The notes: a model not told the origin generated them from the letters alone. A stretch of DNA of 64,000 bases from Pseudocitrobacter vendiensis (GCF_943590815.1 NZ_CALSBS010000001.1:186001-250000), one strand, 5' to 3'. Positions 1 through 11,944 are shown, counted from the first letter of the stretch. Program-made: numbers and translations.

Positions 1-236
1 GGAAATATTACCCTGCTGCTCACCTGTAATTCTCAGATAAATAATATTGCTCATTCCATTAGCATCTTTATTTTAAAGTATGTAATTAGATGCTGAGCAA
101 AAAGAGTGCGCAAGTCTGAGATAAGCAATTCGTGCGGAGGGCGTCAGTTAGGGGGGGTATTTAGAAGAAATAAATAGAAATGATAAATAAATACACAAAG
201 AAATATTGAAAAAGAAAATGATTTAAAGAGAGGGAA

Positions 237-256
237 GCTGCCGGTTTCCCGGCAGC
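237..256 (-). terminator. gltA terminator hairpin
   Basis: A perfect 8-bp stem (GCTGCCGG / CCGGCAGC) with a 4-nt loop lies just past the gltA stop codon. Read leftward it is followed by a pyrimidine-rich, only partly T-rich stretch, so it is probably an intrinsic terminator of moderate strength. I see no gene in bases 1-236, which are A/T-rich. Confidence 0.6.
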
Positions 257-264
257 CTGGCAGA

Positions 265-1548
265 TTAATGCTTCAGGTCTGATTTAAAATCGCGTTTTTC
301 GTAGCCGGTGTACAGCTGACGAGGACGGGCGATTTTCATGCCTTCGCTGTGCATTTCATTCCAGTGCGCAATCCAGCCCACGGTACGCGCCATCGCGAAG
401 ATAACGGTAAACATGGAAGACGGAATGCCCATCGCTTTCAGAATGATGCCGGAGTAGAAGTCTACGTTCGGGTAGAGCTTCTTCTCGATGAAGTACGGGT
501 CGTTCAGCGCGATGTGTTCCAGCTCCATCGCCACTTCCAGCAGGTCATCTTTGGTGCCCAGCTCTTTCAGCACTTCATGGCAGGTCTCACGCATCACCGT
601 CGCGCGCGGGTCATAGTTTTTATAAACACGGTGACCGAAGCCCATCAGGCGGAAAGAATCATTCTTGTCTTTCGCACGACGCACGAATTCCGGAATGTGT
701 TCAACAGAGCTGATCTCTTCCAGCATCTTCAGGGCAGCTTCGTTGGCGCCGCCGTGTGCCGGCCCCCACAGGGATGCAATACCGGCCGCGATGCAGGCAA
801 ACGGGTTCGCGCCGGAGGAGCCTGCGGTACGCACGGTAGAGGTCGAGGCGTTCTGTTCGTGGTCAGCGTGCAGGATCAGAATACGGTCCATTGCGCGTTC
901 CAGAATCGGGTTCACTTCGTACGGTTCGCACGGCGTGGAGAACATCATGTTCAGGAAGTTGCCCGCGTAGGAGAGGTCATTGCGCGGGTAAACAAACGGC
1001 TGGCCGATAGAATATTTGTAACACATCGCCGCCATGGTCGGCATTTTAGACAGCAGGCGGAATGCAGCGATATCGCGATGACGCGGGTTATTCACATCCA
1101 GCGAGTCGTGGTAGAACGCCGCTAAGGCACCGGTGATCCCGCACATTACCGCCATTGGGTGAGAATCGCGGCGGAACGCGTGGAACAGACGAGTGATCTG
1201 CTCGTGAATCATGGTGTGGCGGGTAACGGTGGTTTTGAATTCGTCATACTCTGCCTGCGTTGGTTTTTCACCGTGCAGCAGGATGTAGCACACTTCGAGG
1301 TAGTTAGATTCAGTGGCTAACTGGTCAATCGGGAAACCGCGGTGCAGCAGGATGCCTTCATCACCATCAATAAATGTGATTTTGGATTCGCAGGATGCGG
1401 TAGAGGTGAAACCAGGGTCAAAAGTAAAAATGCCTTTCGAACCCAAACTACGGATATCAATAACATCCTCACCGAGCGTGCCTTTTAGCACATCCAGTTC
1501 AATAGGAGTGTCACCACCGAGGGTGATTTTTGCCTTTGTATCAGCCAT
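265..1548 (-). CDS. gltA: Citrate synthase (type II, hexameric)
   Basis: Condenses oxaloacetate and acetyl-CoA to citrate, the entry step of the TCA cycle, in the cytoplasm. The 427-aa length equals the E. coli enzyme. The catalytic triad sits at the canonical positions: His265 (in GPAHGG), His306 (in GFGHRVYK) and Asp363 (in NVDFYSG). Cys207 matches the cysteine near the NADH allosteric site of type II enzymes. The ATG at 1548 has an AGGAGA ribosome site just upstream. It is transcribed leftward, away from sdhC, across a 654-bp regulatory gap, the arrangement known from E. coli. Identification is secure. Confidence 0.98.
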   Translation of the reverse strand: MADTKAKITLGGDTPIELDVLKGTLGEDVIDIRSLGSKGIFTFDPGFTSTASCESKITFIDGDEGILLHRGFPIDQLATESNYLEVCYILLHGEKPTQAEYDEFKTTVTRHTMIHEQITRLFHAFRRDSHPMAVMCGITGALAAFYHDSLDVNNPRHRDIAAFRLLSKMPTMAAMCYKYSIGQPFVYPRNDLSYAGNFLNMMFSTPCEPYEVNPILERAMDRILILHADHEQNASTSTVRTAGSSGANPFACIAAGIASLWGPAHGGANEAALKMLEEISSVEHIPEFVRRAKDKNDSFRLMGFGHRVYKNYDPRATVMRETCHEVLKELGTKDDLLEVAMELEHIALNDPYFIEKKLYPNVDFYSGIILKAMGIPSSMFTVIFAMARTVGWIAHWNEMHSEGMKIARPRQLYTGYEKRDFKSDLKH

Positions 1549-1946
1549 TTACGGTCTCCTTAGCGCCTTATTGCTTAAGGCTGCCGGCTACCTGGTTTGC
1601 ATTCAAATGATAGTTTAACGTGACCAGTTTGTTATTTGGCTCAAGGCTCTGCTGCAGAGGTGATACCAGGGTACAGAGCAAATGGCGCTTGACGGTACGC
1701 GTTTAATCTACAGTGAAACATCAGCAAATCAGGACATTAGCAGCCCGAATAGTCAAAACCTGTCTATCACTAATATCTTTCCTGATAACTTTGGTCAATA
1801 GCAGGACACTGTTACATAACTTATTATCAGGTGAAAGAGTGACCCCATAACTTTTGCGCATTATATGCTTTTTCAGGTGATGGTTGTAACAATAATGTTT
1901 AATATTTGTCAAATCACGTGATTAATTTTTAAAATATTGTTGTAAT

Positions 1947-1962
1947 CGTGATGTTGATCACT
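1947..1962 (+). promoter_or_regulatory. CRP-like site upstream of sdhC
   Basis: The sequence has an exact GTGA-N6-TCAC core (1948-1961) centred about 75 bp upstream of the expected sdhC transcription start. CRP activates sdhCDAB in E. coli, so this is the likely cAMP-CRP site. Confidence 0.7.
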
Positions 1963-1999
1963 GTTCAGCATAAAACCCGACAAACTATATGTAGGTTAA

Positions 2000-2028
2000 T
2001 TGTAATGATTTTGTGAACAGCCTATACT
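2000..2028 (+). promoter_or_regulatory. sdhC promoter (-35 / -10)
   Basis: TTGTAA (2000-2005) and TATACT (2023-2028) are separated by exactly 17 bp. Transcription would start near 2035, giving a leader of about 170 nt before the sdhC ATG. Confidence 0.75.
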
Positions 2029-2202
2029 GCCGCCAGGTCTCCGGAACACCCTGCAATCCCGAGCCACCCAGCGTTGTAACGTGTCGTTTTAGCATCTGGA
2101 AGCAGAGTTTTATATGACGCGAAGTTATAGATAAGGACGCTGTCTGACCCGCAAGCAGACCGGAGGAAAGGAAACAATAAGAACAGCATGTGGGCGTTAT
2201 TC

Positions 2203-2592
2203 ATGATAAGAAATGTGAAAAAACAAAGACCTGTCAACCTGGATCTGCAAACGATCCGGTTCCCAATCACGGCGATAGCGTCCATTCTCCATCGCGTCTC
2301 CGGAGTCATAACGTTTGTGGCTGTCGGTATTCTGCTTTGGTTGCTGGGCACCAGTCTCTCCTCTCCGGAAGGCTTCCTTTATGCGTCCTCCATCATGGGC
2401 AGCTTCTTCGTTAAATTTATTATGTGGGGCATTCTCACCGCGCTGGCGTATCACGCCATCGTAGGGATCCGCCATCTGCTGATGGATTTTGGCTATCTGG
2501 AAGAAACCCTCGAAGCAGGTAAGCGCTCCGCCAAAATTTCTTTTGTTATTACTGTCGTGCTTTCAATTCTTGCAGGAGTCCTCGTATGGTAA
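2203..2592 (+). CDS. sdhC: Succinate dehydrogenase cytochrome b556 subunit
   Basis: Membrane anchor of complex II that, with SdhD, binds heme b and ubiquinone. The 129-aa protein has three hydrophobic spans. His84 (in LAYH) is the heme ligand, and Ser27 and Arg31 are the quinone-site residues of the E. coli protein. An in-frame ATG exists 15 bp upstream (2188, adding MWALF), but starting at MIRNVKKQ matches the curated K-12 length. The 3' end overlaps sdhD by 7 nt, so translation is coupled. First gene of the long sdhCDAB-sucABCD transcript. Confidence 0.96.
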   Translation: MIRNVKKQRPVNLDLQTIRFPITAIASILHRVSGVITFVAVGILLWLLGTSLSSPEGFLYASSIMGSFFVKFIMWGILTALAYHAIVGIRHLLMDFGYLEETLEAGKRSAKISFVITVVLSILAGVLVW

Positions 2593-2933
2593 GCAACGCC
2601 TCAGCATTAGGACGCAACGGCGTACATGACTTCATCCTGGTACGTGCCACCGCCATCGTCCTGACTCTGTACATTATCTACATGGTTGGTTTTTTCGCGA
2701 CGAGCGGCGACCTCACCTGGGAAGTCTGGAGTGGTTTCTTCTCCTCTGCGTTCACCAAAGTGTTCACCTTGTTGGCCCTGTTTTCTATCCTGATTCATGC
2801 CTGGATTGGCATGTGGCAGGTGCTGACCGACTACGTTAAACCGCTGGCACTGCGCATGGTGCTGCAACTGGCAATCGTTGTTGCGCTGGTGGTTTACGTC
2901 ATTTATGGATTTGTTGTGGTGTGGGGTGTGTAA
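2586..2933 (+). CDS. sdhD: Succinate dehydrogenase membrane anchor subunit
   Basis: Second membrane anchor of complex II, 115 aa with three transmembrane segments. His71 and the Asp82-Tyr83 pair at the ubiquinone pocket are at the E. coli positions. It overlaps sdhC by 7 nt and its stop codon overlaps the sdhA start (TAATG). In E. coli the start region of sdhD is the target of the iron-stress sRNA RyhB. RyhB itself is not in this window. Confidence 0.96.
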   Translation: MVSNASALGRNGVHDFILVRATAIVLTLYIIYMVGFFATSGDLTWEVWSGFFSSAFTKVFTLLALFSILIHAWIGMWQVLTDYVKPLALRMVLQLAIVVALVVYVIYGFVVVWGV

Positions 2934-4699
2934 TGAAACTGCCAGTAAGAGAATTTGATGCTGTTGTGATTGGTGCCGGTGGCGCGGGTATGCGTGCGGC
3001 ACTGCAAATTTCCCAGAGCGGCCAGACCTGTGCGCTGCTCTCTAAAGTTTTCCCAACCCGTTCGCACACCGTTTCCGCGCAGGGCGGTATTACCGTCGCG
3101 CTGGGTAACACCCATGAAGATAACTGGGAATGGCACATGTACGACACCGTAAAAGGGTCGGACTACATTGGTGACCAGGACGCTATCGAATATATGTGTA
3201 AAACCGGCCCGGAAGCGATTCTGGAGCTGGAACACATGGGCCTGCCGTTCTCCCGTCTGGATGATGGTCGTATCTATCAACGTCCGTTTGGCGGCCAGTC
3301 GAAAAACTTCGGCGGCGAGCAGGCGGCACGTACTGCGGCGGCGGCTGACCGTACCGGTCACGCATTGCTGCACACCCTTTATCAGCAGAACCTGAAAAAC
3401 CACACCACTATTTTCTCTGAGTGGTACGCGTTGGATCTGGTGAAAAACGCCGATGGCGCAGTGGTCGGTTGTACCGCCCTGTGTATCGAAACCGGTGAAG
3501 TCGTTTACTTCAAAGCTAACGCCACCGTGTTGGCGACCGGTGGCGCAGGCCGTATTTATCAGTCCACCACTAACGCGCATATCAACACCGGTGACGGCGT
3601 CGGTATGGCCCTGCGTGCCGGTGTGCCGGTGCAGGATATGGAAATGTGGCAGTTCCACCCAACCGGTATCGCCGGTGCGGGCGTGCTGGTGACAGAAGGC
3701 TGCCGTGGTGAAGGTGGTTACTTGCTGAATAAACACGGCGAGCGCTTCATGGAGCGTTATGCGCCGAATGCGAAAGACCTGGCGGGTCGTGACGTGGTGG
3801 CGCGTTCCATCATGATCGAAATCCGTGAAGGTCGTGGCTGTGACGGTCCCTGGGGCCCACACGCGAAACTGAAACTCGACCACCTGGGTAAAGAAGTTCT
3901 TGAATCCCGTCTGCCGGGCATCCTGGAGCTTTCTCGCACCTTCGCCCACGTCGACCCGGTAAAAGAGCCGATTCCGGTCATTCCTACCTGCCACTACATG
4001 ATGGGCGGCATCCCGACCAAAGTAACCGGCCAGGCGCTGACCGTAAACGAGCAGGGCGAAGATGTGGTGATTCCGGGGCTGTTTGCGGTAGGCGAAATCG
4101 CCTGCGTATCGGTTCACGGCGCCAACCGTCTGGGCGGCAACTCGCTGCTGGATCTGGTGGTATTTGGCCGTGCGGCGGGCTTGCATCTGCAGGAATCTAT
4201 CGCTGAGCAGGGCGCACTGCGCGATGCCACCGAAGAAGAGATTGACGCTTCTCTGGAACGTCTGAATCGCTGGAACGGTAACCGTGACGGTGAAGATCCG
4301 GTCGAAATTCGTAAAGCGCTTCAGGAATGTATGCAGCACAACTTCTCGGTATTCCGTGAAGGTGATGCGATGGCGAAAGGTCTTGAGCAACTGAAAGCCA
4401 TTCGTGAGCGTCTGAAAAATGCCCGTCTGGACGACACTTCCAGCGAATTTAACACCCAGCGCGTTGAGTGCCTGGAGCTGGATAACCTGATGGAAACCGC
4501 TTACGCGACTGCTGTTTCCGCGAACTTCCGCACCGAGAGCCGTGGCGCGCATAGCCGCTTCGACTATCCGGATCGTGATGACGCAAACTGGCTGTGCCAC
4601 TCCCTGTATCTGCCAGAGTCTGAGTCCATGACGCGTCGTAGCGTCAATATGGAACCAAAACTGCGTCCGGCGTTCCCGCCGAAGATTCGTACTTATTAA
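2933..4699 (+). CDS. sdhA: Succinate dehydrogenase flavoprotein subunit
   Basis: Catalytic subunit of complex II: it oxidises succinate to fumarate and passes electrons through FAD to SdhB. The 588-aa length matches E. coli. It has the dinucleotide fold GAGGAG (residues 14-19), the covalent-FAD histidine His45 (in TRSHTVSA), the active-site motifs MWQFHPTG and CHYMMGG, and the REGRGC segment. The chosen start MKLPVREF overlaps the sdhD stop by one base; an upstream in-frame GTG adding four residues is unlikely. Cytoplasmic face of the inner membrane. Confidence 0.98.
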   Translation: MKLPVREFDAVVIGAGGAGMRAALQISQSGQTCALLSKVFPTRSHTVSAQGGITVALGNTHEDNWEWHMYDTVKGSDYIGDQDAIEYMCKTGPEAILELEHMGLPFSRLDDGRIYQRPFGGQSKNFGGEQAARTAAAADRTGHALLHTLYQQNLKNHTTIFSEWYALDLVKNADGAVVGCTALCIETGEVVYFKANATVLATGGAGRIYQSTTNAHINTGDGVGMALRAGVPVQDMEMWQFHPTGIAGAGVLVTEGCRGEGGYLLNKHGERFMERYAPNAKDLAGRDVVARSIMIEIREGRGCDGPWGPHAKLKLDHLGKEVLESRLPGILELSRTFAHVDPVKEPIPVIPTCHYMMGGIPTKVTGQALTVNEQGEDVVIPGLFAVGEIACVSVHGANRLGGNSLLDLVVFGRAAGLHLQESIAEQGALRDATEEEIDASLERLNRWNGNRDGEDPVEIRKALQECMQHNFSVFREGDAMAKGLEQLKAIRERLKNARLDDTSSEFNTQRVECLELDNLMETAYATAVSANFRTESRGAHSRFDYPDRDDANWLCHSLYLPESESMTRRSVNMEPKLRPAFPPKIRTY

Positions 4700-4714
4700 T
4701 GCGGAGACAGGTCA

Positions 4715-5431
4715 ATGAAACTCGAATTTTCAATTTATCGTTATAACCCGGATGTCGATGACGCTCCGCGCATGCAGGAATATACCCTGGAAGGCGAAGA
4801 AGGGCGCGACATGATGCTGCTGGATGCCCTCATCCAGTTGAAAGAGAAAGACCCAAGTCTGTCGTTCCGCCGCTCCTGCCGTGAAGGGGTATGTGGTTCC
4901 GATGGCCTGAACATGAACGGCAAAAACGGTCTGGCCTGCATCACGCCCATTTCGGCGCTGGGCAATGGCAAGCAGAAGATTGTCATCCGTCCGCTGCCTG
5001 GTTTACCGGTCATTCGTGATTTGGTGGTAGACATGGGGCAATTCTATGCACAATATGAGAAGATTAAGCCTTACTTGTTGAATAATGGGCAAAATCCTCC
5101 TGCTCGTGAGCACCTCCAGGGGCCAGAGCAGCGTGAAAAACTCGATGGGTTGTACGAGTGTATCCTGTGTGCATGTTGCTCGACGTCCTGCCCATCATTC
5201 TGGTGGAACCCGGATAAGTTTATCGGCCCGGCAGGTCTGTTGGCAGCGTACCGCTTCCTGATTGACAGCCGTGATACCGAAACCGACAGCCGCCTTGATG
5301 GCCTGAGTGACGCTTTCAGCGTATTCCGCTGCCATAGCATCATGAACTGCGTCAGTGTATGTCCGAAGGGGCTGAACCCGACGCGTGCGATTGGTCATAT
5401 TAAGTCGATGTTGTTACAGCGCAGCGCGTAA
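4715..5431 (+). CDS. sdhB: Succinate dehydrogenase iron-sulfur subunit
   Basis: Electron-transfer subunit of complex II linking the SdhA flavin to quinone. Its 238 aa carry an N-terminal 2Fe-2S ferredoxin domain (Cys55, Cys60, Cys75, with Asp63 in place of a fourth cysteine, as in E. coli) and a C-terminal domain. The cysteines there (ECILCACCSTSCP and CHSIMNCVSVCPKG) bind the 4Fe-4S and 3Fe-4S clusters. It lies 15 bp after sdhA in the same operon. A REP/BIME repeat and three hairpins separate it from sucA. Confidence 0.98.
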   Translation: MKLEFSIYRYNPDVDDAPRMQEYTLEGEEGRDMMLLDALIQLKEKDPSLSFRRSCREGVCGSDGLNMNGKNGLACITPISALGNGKQKIVIRPLPGLPVIRDLVVDMGQFYAQYEKIKPYLLNNGQNPPAREHLQGPEQREKLDGLYECILCACCSTSCPSFWWNPDKFIGPAGLLAAYRFLIDSRDTETDSRLDGLSDAFSVFRCHSIMNCVSVCPKGLNPTRAIGHIKSMLLQRSA

Positions 5432-5458
5432 GTAAAAACGCCTTGTCCGGTGCACAGT

Positions 5459-5536
<78 letters not shown>

Positions 5537-5550
5537 AACAAAGATATGCA

Positions 5551-5667
5551 GGAAACCTCTAAAAACTGCCCCTTATTATGTTCGACAGTTTTTAAAGGTT
5601 CCTTCGCGAGCCACTACTTAGACAAGAGCTCGCAGGTGAACCCCGGCACGTACAGCCAATGTACGTG
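5551..5667 (+). other. Three consecutive hairpins in the sucA leader
   Basis: Three hairpins follow one another. The first is a long imperfect stem, 5551-5568 with 5586-5602 (CTAAAAACTG / CAGTTTTTA core, 17-nt loop). The second is GCGAGC 5606-5611 with GCTCGC 5628-5633. The third is CACGTAC 5647-5653 with GTACGTG 5661-5667. None has a terminal T-run, so they are not intrinsic terminators. They may mark RNA processing or set the sdh-to-suc expression ratio; that role is inference. Confidence 0.5.
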
Positions 5668-5713
5668 GTAGTATCCACGGCGAAGTAAGCATAAAAATGC
5701 TTAAGGGATCACG

Positions 5714-8515
5714 ATGCAGAACAGCGCTTTGAAAGCCTGGTTGGACTCTTCTTACCTCTCTGGCTCGAACCAGAGCTGGATAGAACAGCTCTATGAAGAC
5801 TTCTTGACCGACCCTGACTCGGTAGACGCTAACTGGCGTTCGACGTTCCAGCAGTTACCTGGCACCGGAGTCAAACCGGATCAACTCCATTCCACCACGC
5901 GTGAATATTTCCGTCGTCTGGCGAAGGATGCCTCACGTTACTCTTCTTCGATTTCCGACCCTGACACCAATGCGAAGCAGGTTAAAGTCCTGCAGCTCAT
6001 TAACGCTTATCGCTTCCGTGGTCACCAACAGGCCAATCTCGACCCGTTAGGACTGTGGCAGCAAGATAAAGTGGCAGACTTAGATCCGTCTTTCCACGAT
6101 CTGACCGAGGCCGATTTCCAGGAAAGCTTTAACGTAGGCTCGTTTGCTATCGGCAAAGAGACGATGAAGCTGGGCGATCTGCTTGAAGCACTCAAGCAAA
6201 CCTACTGTGGCTCCATCGGTGCGGAATATATGCACATCACCAGCACCGAAGAAAAACGCTGGATTCAGCAGCGCTTCGAGGCCGGGCATGCCACCTTTAC
6301 GGCGGAAGAGAAAAAACGCTTCCTGAGCGAACTCACCGCGGCGGAAGGTCTGGAACGCTACCTGGGTGCGAAATTCCCGGGCGCGAAACGCTTCTCGCTG
6401 GAAGGTGGGGATGCGTTAATTCCGATGTTAAAAGAGATGATTCGTCACGCGGGTAACAACGGTACGCGTGAAGTGGTGCTGGGTATGGCGCACCGCGGTC
6501 GTCTGAACGTACTGATTAACGTGCTGGGTAAAAAATCTCAAGACCTGTTTGACGAGTTTTCCGGCAAACACAAAGAGCACCTTGGCACCGGTGACGTGAA
6601 GTATCACATGGGCTTCTCGTCTGACTTTGAAACCGACGGCGGCCTGGTACACCTGGCGCTGGCGTTTAACCCGTCACACCTGGAAATTGTCAGCCCGGTG
6701 GTTATCGGCTCCGTGCGTGCGCGTCTGGATCGTCTGGATAACCCGAGCAGCAACATGGTGCTGCCAATCACCATTCACGGTGATGCGGCGGTTGCAGGGC
6801 AGGGCGTAGTTCAGGAAACCCTGAACATGTCGAAAGCGCGTGGTTACGAAGTGGGCGGTACCGTTCGCATCGTCATTAACAACCAGGTTGGCTTTACGAC
6901 TTCAAACCCGCTGGATGCGCGTTCCACACCGTACTGTACCGATATCGGTAAGATGGTGATGGCGCCGATTTTCCACGTGAATGCGGATGACCCGGAAGCG
7001 GTTGCGTTTGTCACCCGTCTGGCGCTGGACTTCCGTAACACCTTTAAACGTGATGTCTTCATCGACCTGGTATGCTACCGCCGTCACGGCCATAACGAAG
7101 CCGACGAGCCGAGCGCAACCCAGCCGCTGATGTATCAGAAAATCAAGAAACACCCGACTCCGCGTAAGATCTATGCTGACAAACTTGAGCAGCAGAAAGT
7201 CGCCACGCTGGAAGATGCCACCGAAATGGTCAACCTGTACCGTGACGCGCTGGACGCGGGCGAGTGCGTGGTGAAAGAGTGGCGTCAGATGAACCTGCAC
7301 TCCTTTACCTGGTCGCCGTACCTCAACCATGAGTGGGATGAAAGCTATCCGAACAAGGTTGAGATGAAGCGCTTGCAGGAGCTGGCTAACCGTATCAGTA
7401 CGGTGCCGGATGCGGTTGAAATGCAGTCTCGCGTCGCGAAGATTTATGGCGATCGTCAGTCCATGGCCGCAGGCGAGAAACTGTTCGACTGGGGTGGTGC
7501 AGAAAACCTGGCCTACGCCACGCTGGTTGATGAAGGCGTTTCCGTCCGTCTGTCTGGTGAAGACTCCGGTCGCGGGACCTTCTTCCACCGCCACGCGGTC
7601 ATTCACAACCAGGCGAACGGCTCTACTTATACCCCGTTGCAGCACGTTCACAACGGTCAGGGCGAGTTCAAAGTGTGGGACTCCGTGCTGTCTGAAGAAG
7701 CGGTGCTGGCGTTTGAATACGGTTATGCCACTGCAGAGCCGCGCACGCTGACCATCTGGGAAGCGCAGTTCGGCGACTTCGCCAACGGCGCACAGGTAGT
7801 TATCGACCAGTTCATCTCCTCTGGCGAGCAGAAATGGGGGCGTATGTGTGGCCTGGTGATGCTGCTGCCGCACGGTTATGAAGGACAGGGTCCGGAGCAC
7901 TCTTCTGCGCGTCTGGAACGTTACCTGCAGCTTTGTGCTGAACAAAACATGCAGGTTTGCGTACCGACCACCCCGGCACAGGTTTACCACATGCTGCGTC
8001 GTCAGGCGCTGCGCGGAATGCGTCGTCCGCTGGTTGTTATGTCACCGAAATCCCTGCTGCGCCACCCGCTGGCGGTCTCCAGCCTGGATGAACTGGCAAA
8101 CGGCACCTTTATGCCGGCAATTGGCGAAATCGACGAACTGGATCCGAAAGCGGTGAAACGCGTCGTGCTCTGTTCGGGTAAAGTTTATTTCGACCTGCTT
8201 GAGCAGCGTCGTAAGAACGAGCAGAAAGATGTCGCCATCGTGCGTATTGAGCAGCTCTATCCGTTCCCGCATCAGGCGATGCAGGAAGTGCTTAAGCCGT
8301 TCGCCCACGTGCATGATTTCGTCTGGTGTCAGGAAGAGCCGCTTAACCAGGGCGCCTGGTACTGTAGCCAGCACCATTTCCGTGAAGTCATTCCCTTTGG
8401 AGCGTCTCTGCGTTACGCAGGTCGCCCGGCCTCCGCTTCACCTGCGGTAGGATACATGTCCGTTCACCAGAAACAGCAACAAGATCTGGTCAATGACGCG
8501 CTGAACGTCGATTAA
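5714..8515 (+). CDS. sucA: 2-oxoglutarate dehydrogenase E1 component
   Basis: Thiamine-diphosphate-dependent E1 subunit that decarboxylates 2-oxoglutarate and transfers the succinyl group to the lipoyl arm of SucB. The 933-aa length equals E. coli. It carries the N-terminal E2-binding segment, His260 in [11 protein letters not shown], the [11 protein letters not shown] cofactor region around 355, and a C-terminal transketolase-like domain. It starts after AAGGGATC at the end of the structured sdhB-sucA gap, so it can be read through from sdh. In E. coli it also has its own weak promoter. Confidence 0.98.
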   Translation: MQNSALKAWLDSSYLSGSNQSWIEQLYEDFLTDPDSVDANWRSTFQQLPGTGVKPDQLHSTTREYFRRLAKDASRYSSSISDPDTNAKQVKVLQLINAYRFRGHQQANLDPLGLWQQDKVADLDPSFHDLTEADFQESFNVGSFAIGKETMKLGDLLEALKQTYCGSIGAEYMHITSTEEKRWIQQRFEAGHATFTAEEKKRFLSELTAAEGLERYLGAKFPGAKRFSLEGGDALIPMLKEMIRHAGNNGTREVVLGMAHRGRLNVLINVLGKKSQDLFDEFSGKHKEHLGTGDVKYHMGFSSDFETDGGLVHLALAFNPSHLEIVSPVVIGSVRARLDRLDNPSSNMVLPITIHGDAAVAGQGVVQETLNMSKARGYEVGGTVRIVINNQVGFTTSNPLDARSTPYCTDIGKMVMAPIFHVNADDPEAVAFVTRLALDFRNTFKRDVFIDLVCYRRHGHNEADEPSATQPLMYQKIKKHPTPRKIYADKLEQQKVATLEDATEMVNLYRDALDAGECVVKEWRQMNLHSFTWSPYLNHEWDESYPNKVEMKRLQELANRISTVPDAVEMQSRVAKIYGDRQSMAAGEKLFDWGGAENLAYATLVDEGVSVRLSGEDSGRGTFFHRHAVIHNQANGSTYTPLQHVHNGQGEFKVWDSVLSEEAVLAFEYGYATAEPRTLTIWEAQFGDFANGAQVVIDQFISSGEQKWGRMCGLVMLLPHGYEGQGPEHSSARLERYLQLCAEQNMQVCVPTTPAQVYHMLRRQALRGMRRPLVVMSPKSLLRHPLAVSSLDELANGTFMPAIGEIDELDPKAVKRVVLCSGKVYFDLLEQRRKNEQKDVAIVRIEQLYPFPHQAMQEVLKPFAHVHDFVWCQEEPLNQGAWYCSQHHFREVIPFGASLRYAGRPASASPAVGYMSVHQKQQQDLVNDALNVD

Positions 8516-8529
8516 TTAAAGGATACACA

Positions 8530-9744
8530 ATGAGTAGCGTAGATATTCTGGTCCCTGACCTGCCTGAATCCGTAGCAGATGCCACCGTCGCAACCTGGCA
8601 TAAAAAACCTGGCGACGCGGTTGTTCGTGATGAAGTGCTGGTAGAAATCGAAACTGACAAAGTGGTACTGGAAGTACCGGCGTCGGCAGACGGCATTCTG
8701 GATGCAGTCCTGGAAGACGAAGGCACGACCGTAACCTCTCGTCAGCTGCTGGGTCGCCTGCGTGAAGGCAACAGCGCCGGGAAAGAAACCAGCGCCAAGT
8801 CTGAAGCAAAAGATTCTACTCCGGCGCAGCGTCAGCAGGCGTCTCTGGAAGAGCAAAACAACGATGCGCTCAGCCCGGCGATTCGCCGTCTGCTGGGTGA
8901 ACACAACCTCGAAGCCAGCGCCATTAAAGGCACGGGCGTCGGTGGTCGCATCACCCGTGAAGACGTAGAAAAACACCTGGCGAAAGCGCCGGCTAAAGCG
9001 GAAGCGCCAGCCGCTGCTGCAGCACCGGTTGCACCGCTGGCTGGCCGTAGCGAAAAACGCGTCCCAATGACTCGCCTGCGTAAGCGTGTGGCAGAGCGTC
9101 TGCTGGAAGCGAAAAACTCCACCGCCATGCTGACCACGTTCAACGAAGTCAACATGAAACCGATTATGGATCTGCGTAAGCAGTACGGTGAAGTGTTTGA
9201 GAAGCGTCACGGTATTCGTCTGGGCTTCATGTCCTTCTACGTGAAAGCGGTTGTTGAAGCGCTGAAACGCTATCCGGAAGTGAACGCCTCTATTGATGGC
9301 GAAGATGTGGTTTATCACAACTACTTCGACGTGAGCATGGCAGTGTCTACGCCGCGCGGCCTGGTGACCCCGGTTCTGCGTGATGTCGATTCTCTGGGCA
9401 TGGCTGACATCGAAAAACGCATTAAAGAGCTGGCGCTGAAAGGGCGTGATGGCAAATTGACAGTAGAAGATCTTACCGGCGGCAACTTTACCATTACAAA
9501 TGGGGGTGTTTTCGGTTCTCTGATGTCTACCCCTATCATCAACCCGCCGCAGAGCGCTATCCTGGGCATGCACGCCATTAAAGATCGCCCGATGGCTGTG
9601 GATGGTAAGGTAGAAATTCTGCCGATGATGTACCTGGCTCTCTCTTACGACCACCGTCTGATCGATGGCCGTGAGTCGGTTGGTTTCCTGGTGGCGATTA
9701 AAGAGCTGCTGGAAGACCCGACTCGCCTGCTGCTGGACGTGTAG
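8530..9744 (+). CDS. sucB: Dihydrolipoyl succinyltransferase (E2o)
   Basis: E2 core of the 2-oxoglutarate dehydrogenase complex; makes succinyl-CoA. Domains in order: lipoyl domain (about 1-80) with the lipoylated Lys44 in ETDKVVLE; a linker; the peripheral-subunit-binding domain (about 112-150, [13 protein letters not shown]); an Ala/Pro-rich linker; and the catalytic domain (about 175-404) ending in the [11 protein letters not shown] active-site motif. At 404 aa it is one residue shorter than K-12. It lies 14 bp after sucA. Confidence 0.98.
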   Translation: MSSVDILVPDLPESVADATVATWHKKPGDAVVRDEVLVEIETDKVVLEVPASADGILDAVLEDEGTTVTSRQLLGRLREGNSAGKETSAKSEAKDSTPAQRQQASLEEQNNDALSPAIRRLLGEHNLEASAIKGTGVGGRITREDVEKHLAKAPAKAEAPAAAAAPVAPLAGRSEKRVPMTRLRKRVAERLLEAKNSTAMLTTFNEVNMKPIMDLRKQYGEVFEKRHGIRLGFMSFYVKAVVEALKRYPEVNASIDGEDVVYHNYFDVSMAVSTPRGLVTPVLRDVDSLGMADIEKRIKELALKGRDGKLTVEDLTGGNFTITNGGVFGSLMSTPIINPPQSAILGMHAIKDRPMAVDGKVEILPMMYLALSYDHRLIDGRESVGFLVAIKELLEDPTRLLLDV

Positions 9745-9750
9745 TCACTT

Positions 9751-9823
9751 TGTCCGGCGCGCGTCGCCGGACAGGAGCATCACCTGTAGGCCGGAGAGCG
9801 TTAGGCACTCCGGCGAAACAAAG
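9751..9823. repeat. REP-like palindromes between sucB and sucC
   Basis: Two palindromic units, one built on TGTCCGGC...GCCGGACA and one on TAGGCCGGAGAGCG...CTCCGGC, fill most of the 133-bp sucB-sucC gap. They look like REP units and could lower or stabilise distal operon mRNA. Confidence 0.7.
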
Positions 9824-9877
9824 AAAGTCAGGATGAATATAGCCTGGCGATGATTACCTGAAGGATGGATAGAACAC

Positions 9878-11044
9878 ATGAACTTACATGAATATCAGGC
9901 AAAACAACTTTTTGCCCGCTATGGCTTACCGGCTCCGGTGGGTTATGCCTGTACTACTCCGCGTGAAGCAGAAGAAGCCGCTTCAAAAATCGGTGCAGGT
10001 CCGTGGGTAGTAAAATGTCAGGTTCACGCTGGTGGCCGCGGTAAAGCGGGCGGTGTGAAAGTCGTGAAGAGCAAAGAAGAAATTCGCGCTTTTGCTGAGC
10101 ACTGGCTGGGTAAACGTCTGGTGACCTACCAAACGGATGCGCACGGTCAACCGGTTAACCAGATTTTGGTTGAAGCAGCGACGGATATTGATAAAGAACT
10201 CTATCTGGGCGCGGTAGTCGATCGTTCCTCTCGTCGCGTGGTCTTCATGGCGTCTACCGAAGGCGGCGTGGAAATCGAGAAAGTGGCGGAAGAAACCCCG
10301 CACCTGATCCACAAAGTCGCACTGGATCCGCTGGCGGGCCCGATGCCGTATCAGGGGCGCGAACTGGCATTCAAACTGGGTCTGGAAGGTAAGCAGGTTC
10401 AGCAGTTCACTAAAATTTTCATGGGTCTGGCGACCATCTTCCTTGAGCGCGACCTGGCGCTGATTGAAATCAACCCGCTGGTTATCACCAAGCAGGGCGA
10501 CCTGATCTGCCTCGATGGCAAACTGGGCGCTGACGGTAACGCACTGTTCCGCCAGGCTGACCTGCGCGAAATGCGTGACCAGTCTCAGGAAGATCCGCGT
10601 GAAGCGCAGGCTGCACAGTGGGAACTGAACTACGTTGCGCTGGACGGTAACATTGGTTGCATGGTTAACGGTGCGGGCCTGGCAATGGGCACCATGGACA
10701 TCGTTAAACTGCACGGCGGCGAACCGGCTAACTTCCTCGATGTTGGCGGCGGCGCAACCAAAGAGCGCGTGACCGAAGCATTCAAAATCATCCTTTCCGA
10801 TGACAAAGTGAAAGCCGTTCTGGTTAACATCTTCGGCGGTATCGTCCGTTGCGACCTGATCGCTGACGGCATTATCGGCGCGGTAGAAGAAGTTGGCGTA
10901 AACGTACCGGTTGTTGTTCGTCTGGAAGGTAACAACGCCGAACTCGGCGCGAAGAAACTGGCTGATAGTGGCCTGAATATTATTGCAGCGAAAGGTCTGA
11001 CGGATGCAGCAGTACAAGTTGTTGCAGCAGTGGAGGGGAAATAA
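9878..11044 (+). CDS. sucC: Succinyl-CoA synthetase beta subunit
   Basis: Nucleotide-binding subunit of succinyl-CoA synthetase, which couples thioester cleavage to ATP formation in the TCA cycle. The 388 aa begin with an ATP-grasp fold ([27 protein letters not shown] near 46-60, EINPLV near 197). The C-terminal CoA-ligase domain contains [10 protein letters not shown] near 311. The stop codon overlaps the sucD start (TAATG), so the two subunits are translationally coupled. Confidence 0.98.
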   Translation: MNLHEYQAKQLFARYGLPAPVGYACTTPREAEEAASKIGAGPWVVKCQVHAGGRGKAGGVKVVKSKEEIRAFAEHWLGKRLVTYQTDAHGQPVNQILVEAATDIDKELYLGAVVDRSSRRVVFMASTEGGVEIEKVAEETPHLIHKVALDPLAGPMPYQGRELAFKLGLEGKQVQQFTKIFMGLATIFLERDLALIEINPLVITKQGDLICLDGKLGADGNALFRQADLREMRDQSQEDPREAQAAQWELNYVALDGNIGCMVNGAGLAMGTMDIVKLHGGEPANFLDVGGGATKERVTEAFKIILSDDKVKAVLVNIFGGIVRCDLIADGIIGAVEEVGVNVPVVVRLEGNNAELGAKKLADSGLNIIAAKGLTDAAVQVVAAVEGK

Positions 11045-11913
11045 TGTCCATTTTAATTGATAAAAACACCAAGGTTATCTGTCAGGGCTTCACCGGTAGC
11101 CAGGGGACTTTCCACTCCGAGCAGGCGATTGCTTACGGTACGCAGATGGTTGGCGGCGTAACGCCAGGTAAAGGCGGCACCACGCATCTGGGTCTGCCAG
11201 TATTTAACACCGTGCGCGAAGCTGTAGAAGCCACCGGCGCTACCGCATCGGTTATCTACGTTCCGGCACCGTTCTGCAAAGATTCCATTCTGGAAGCTAT
11301 TGATGCAGGCATCAAACTGATTATCACCATCACCGAAGGTATCCCGACTCTGGATATGCTGACCGTGAAAGTGAAGCTGGACGAAGCAGGCGTGCGCATG
11401 ATTGGCCCGAACTGCCCAGGCGTTATCACCCCGGGCGCGTGCAAAATCGGTATCCAGCCAGGCCACATTCATAAGCCGGGTAAAGTGGGCATCGTTTCCC
11501 GTTCCGGTACCCTGACTTATGAAGCGGTTAAACAGACCACCGACTACGGCTTTGGCCAGTCCACCTGTGTGGGCATCGGCGGTGACCCGATTCCGGGCTC
11601 TAACTTCATCGATATCCTGAAAATGTTCCAGGAAGATCCGCAGACTGAAGCGATCGTGATGATCGGTGAGATCGGCGGCAGCGCGGAAGAAGAAGCGGCG
11701 GCGTACATTAAAGATCACGTCACTAAACCGGTTGTTGGTTACATCGCGGGCGTTACTGCGCCGAAAGGCAAACGTATGGGCCATGCTGGCGCCATCATCG
11801 CGGGCGGTAAAGGTACGGCAGACGAGAAGTTTGCTGCACTGGAAGCGGCTGGCGTTCGTACCGTTCGCAGCCTGGCCGATATCGGCGAAGCGCTGAAAGT
11901 GGTACTGGGATAA
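11044..11913 (+). CDS. sucD: Succinyl-CoA synthetase alpha subunit
   Basis: CoA-binding subunit carrying the phosphohistidine intermediate, His247 in [10 protein letters not shown]. At 289 aa it has an N-terminal Rossmann CoA-binding fold ([10 protein letters not shown], residues 15-24) and the ligase domain. Last protein gene of the sdh-suc operon; its 3'UTR carries a candidate SdhX RNA and a strong terminator. Confidence 0.98.
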   Translation: MSILIDKNTKVICQGFTGSQGTFHSEQAIAYGTQMVGGVTPGKGGTTHLGLPVFNTVREAVEATGATASVIYVPAPFCKDSILEAIDAGIKLIITITEGIPTLDMLTVKVKLDEAGVRMIGPNCPGVITPGACKIGIQPGHIHKPGKVGIVSRSGTLTYEAVKQTTDYGFGQSTCVGIGGDPIPGSNFIDILKMFQEDPQTEAIVMIGEIGGSAEEEAAAYIKDHVTKPVVGYIAGVTAPKGKRMGHAGAIIAGGKGTADEKFAALEAAGVRTVRSLADIGEALKVVLG

Positions 11914-11944
11914 AAATCCTCTCAGCTCCCCGGTAAGCTTCAAG

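Larger units (their letters stand above)
1549..2202. promoter_or_regulatory. gltA / sdhC divergent regulatory region
   Basis: This 654-bp A/T-rich gap holds the divergent promoters of gltA and sdhCDAB. A CRP-like site and a sigma70-type sdhC promoter can be read directly and are listed separately. In E. coli the region also binds ArcA; several GTTAA-like tracts are present, but I could not assign one convincingly. The short open frames here (for example 1721-1912 minus) lack coding character. The sdhC leader downstream of the promoter is about 170 nt. Confidence 0.75.

Noticed and set aside
1721-1912. 63-codon minus-strand frame between gltA and sdhC
   Set aside because: Lies in the A/T-rich divergent promoter region; no recognisable features.
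2903-4600. 565-codon minus-strand frame opposite sdhA
   Set aside because: Shadow of a well-supported, conserved gene; no start signal and no recognisable protein features.
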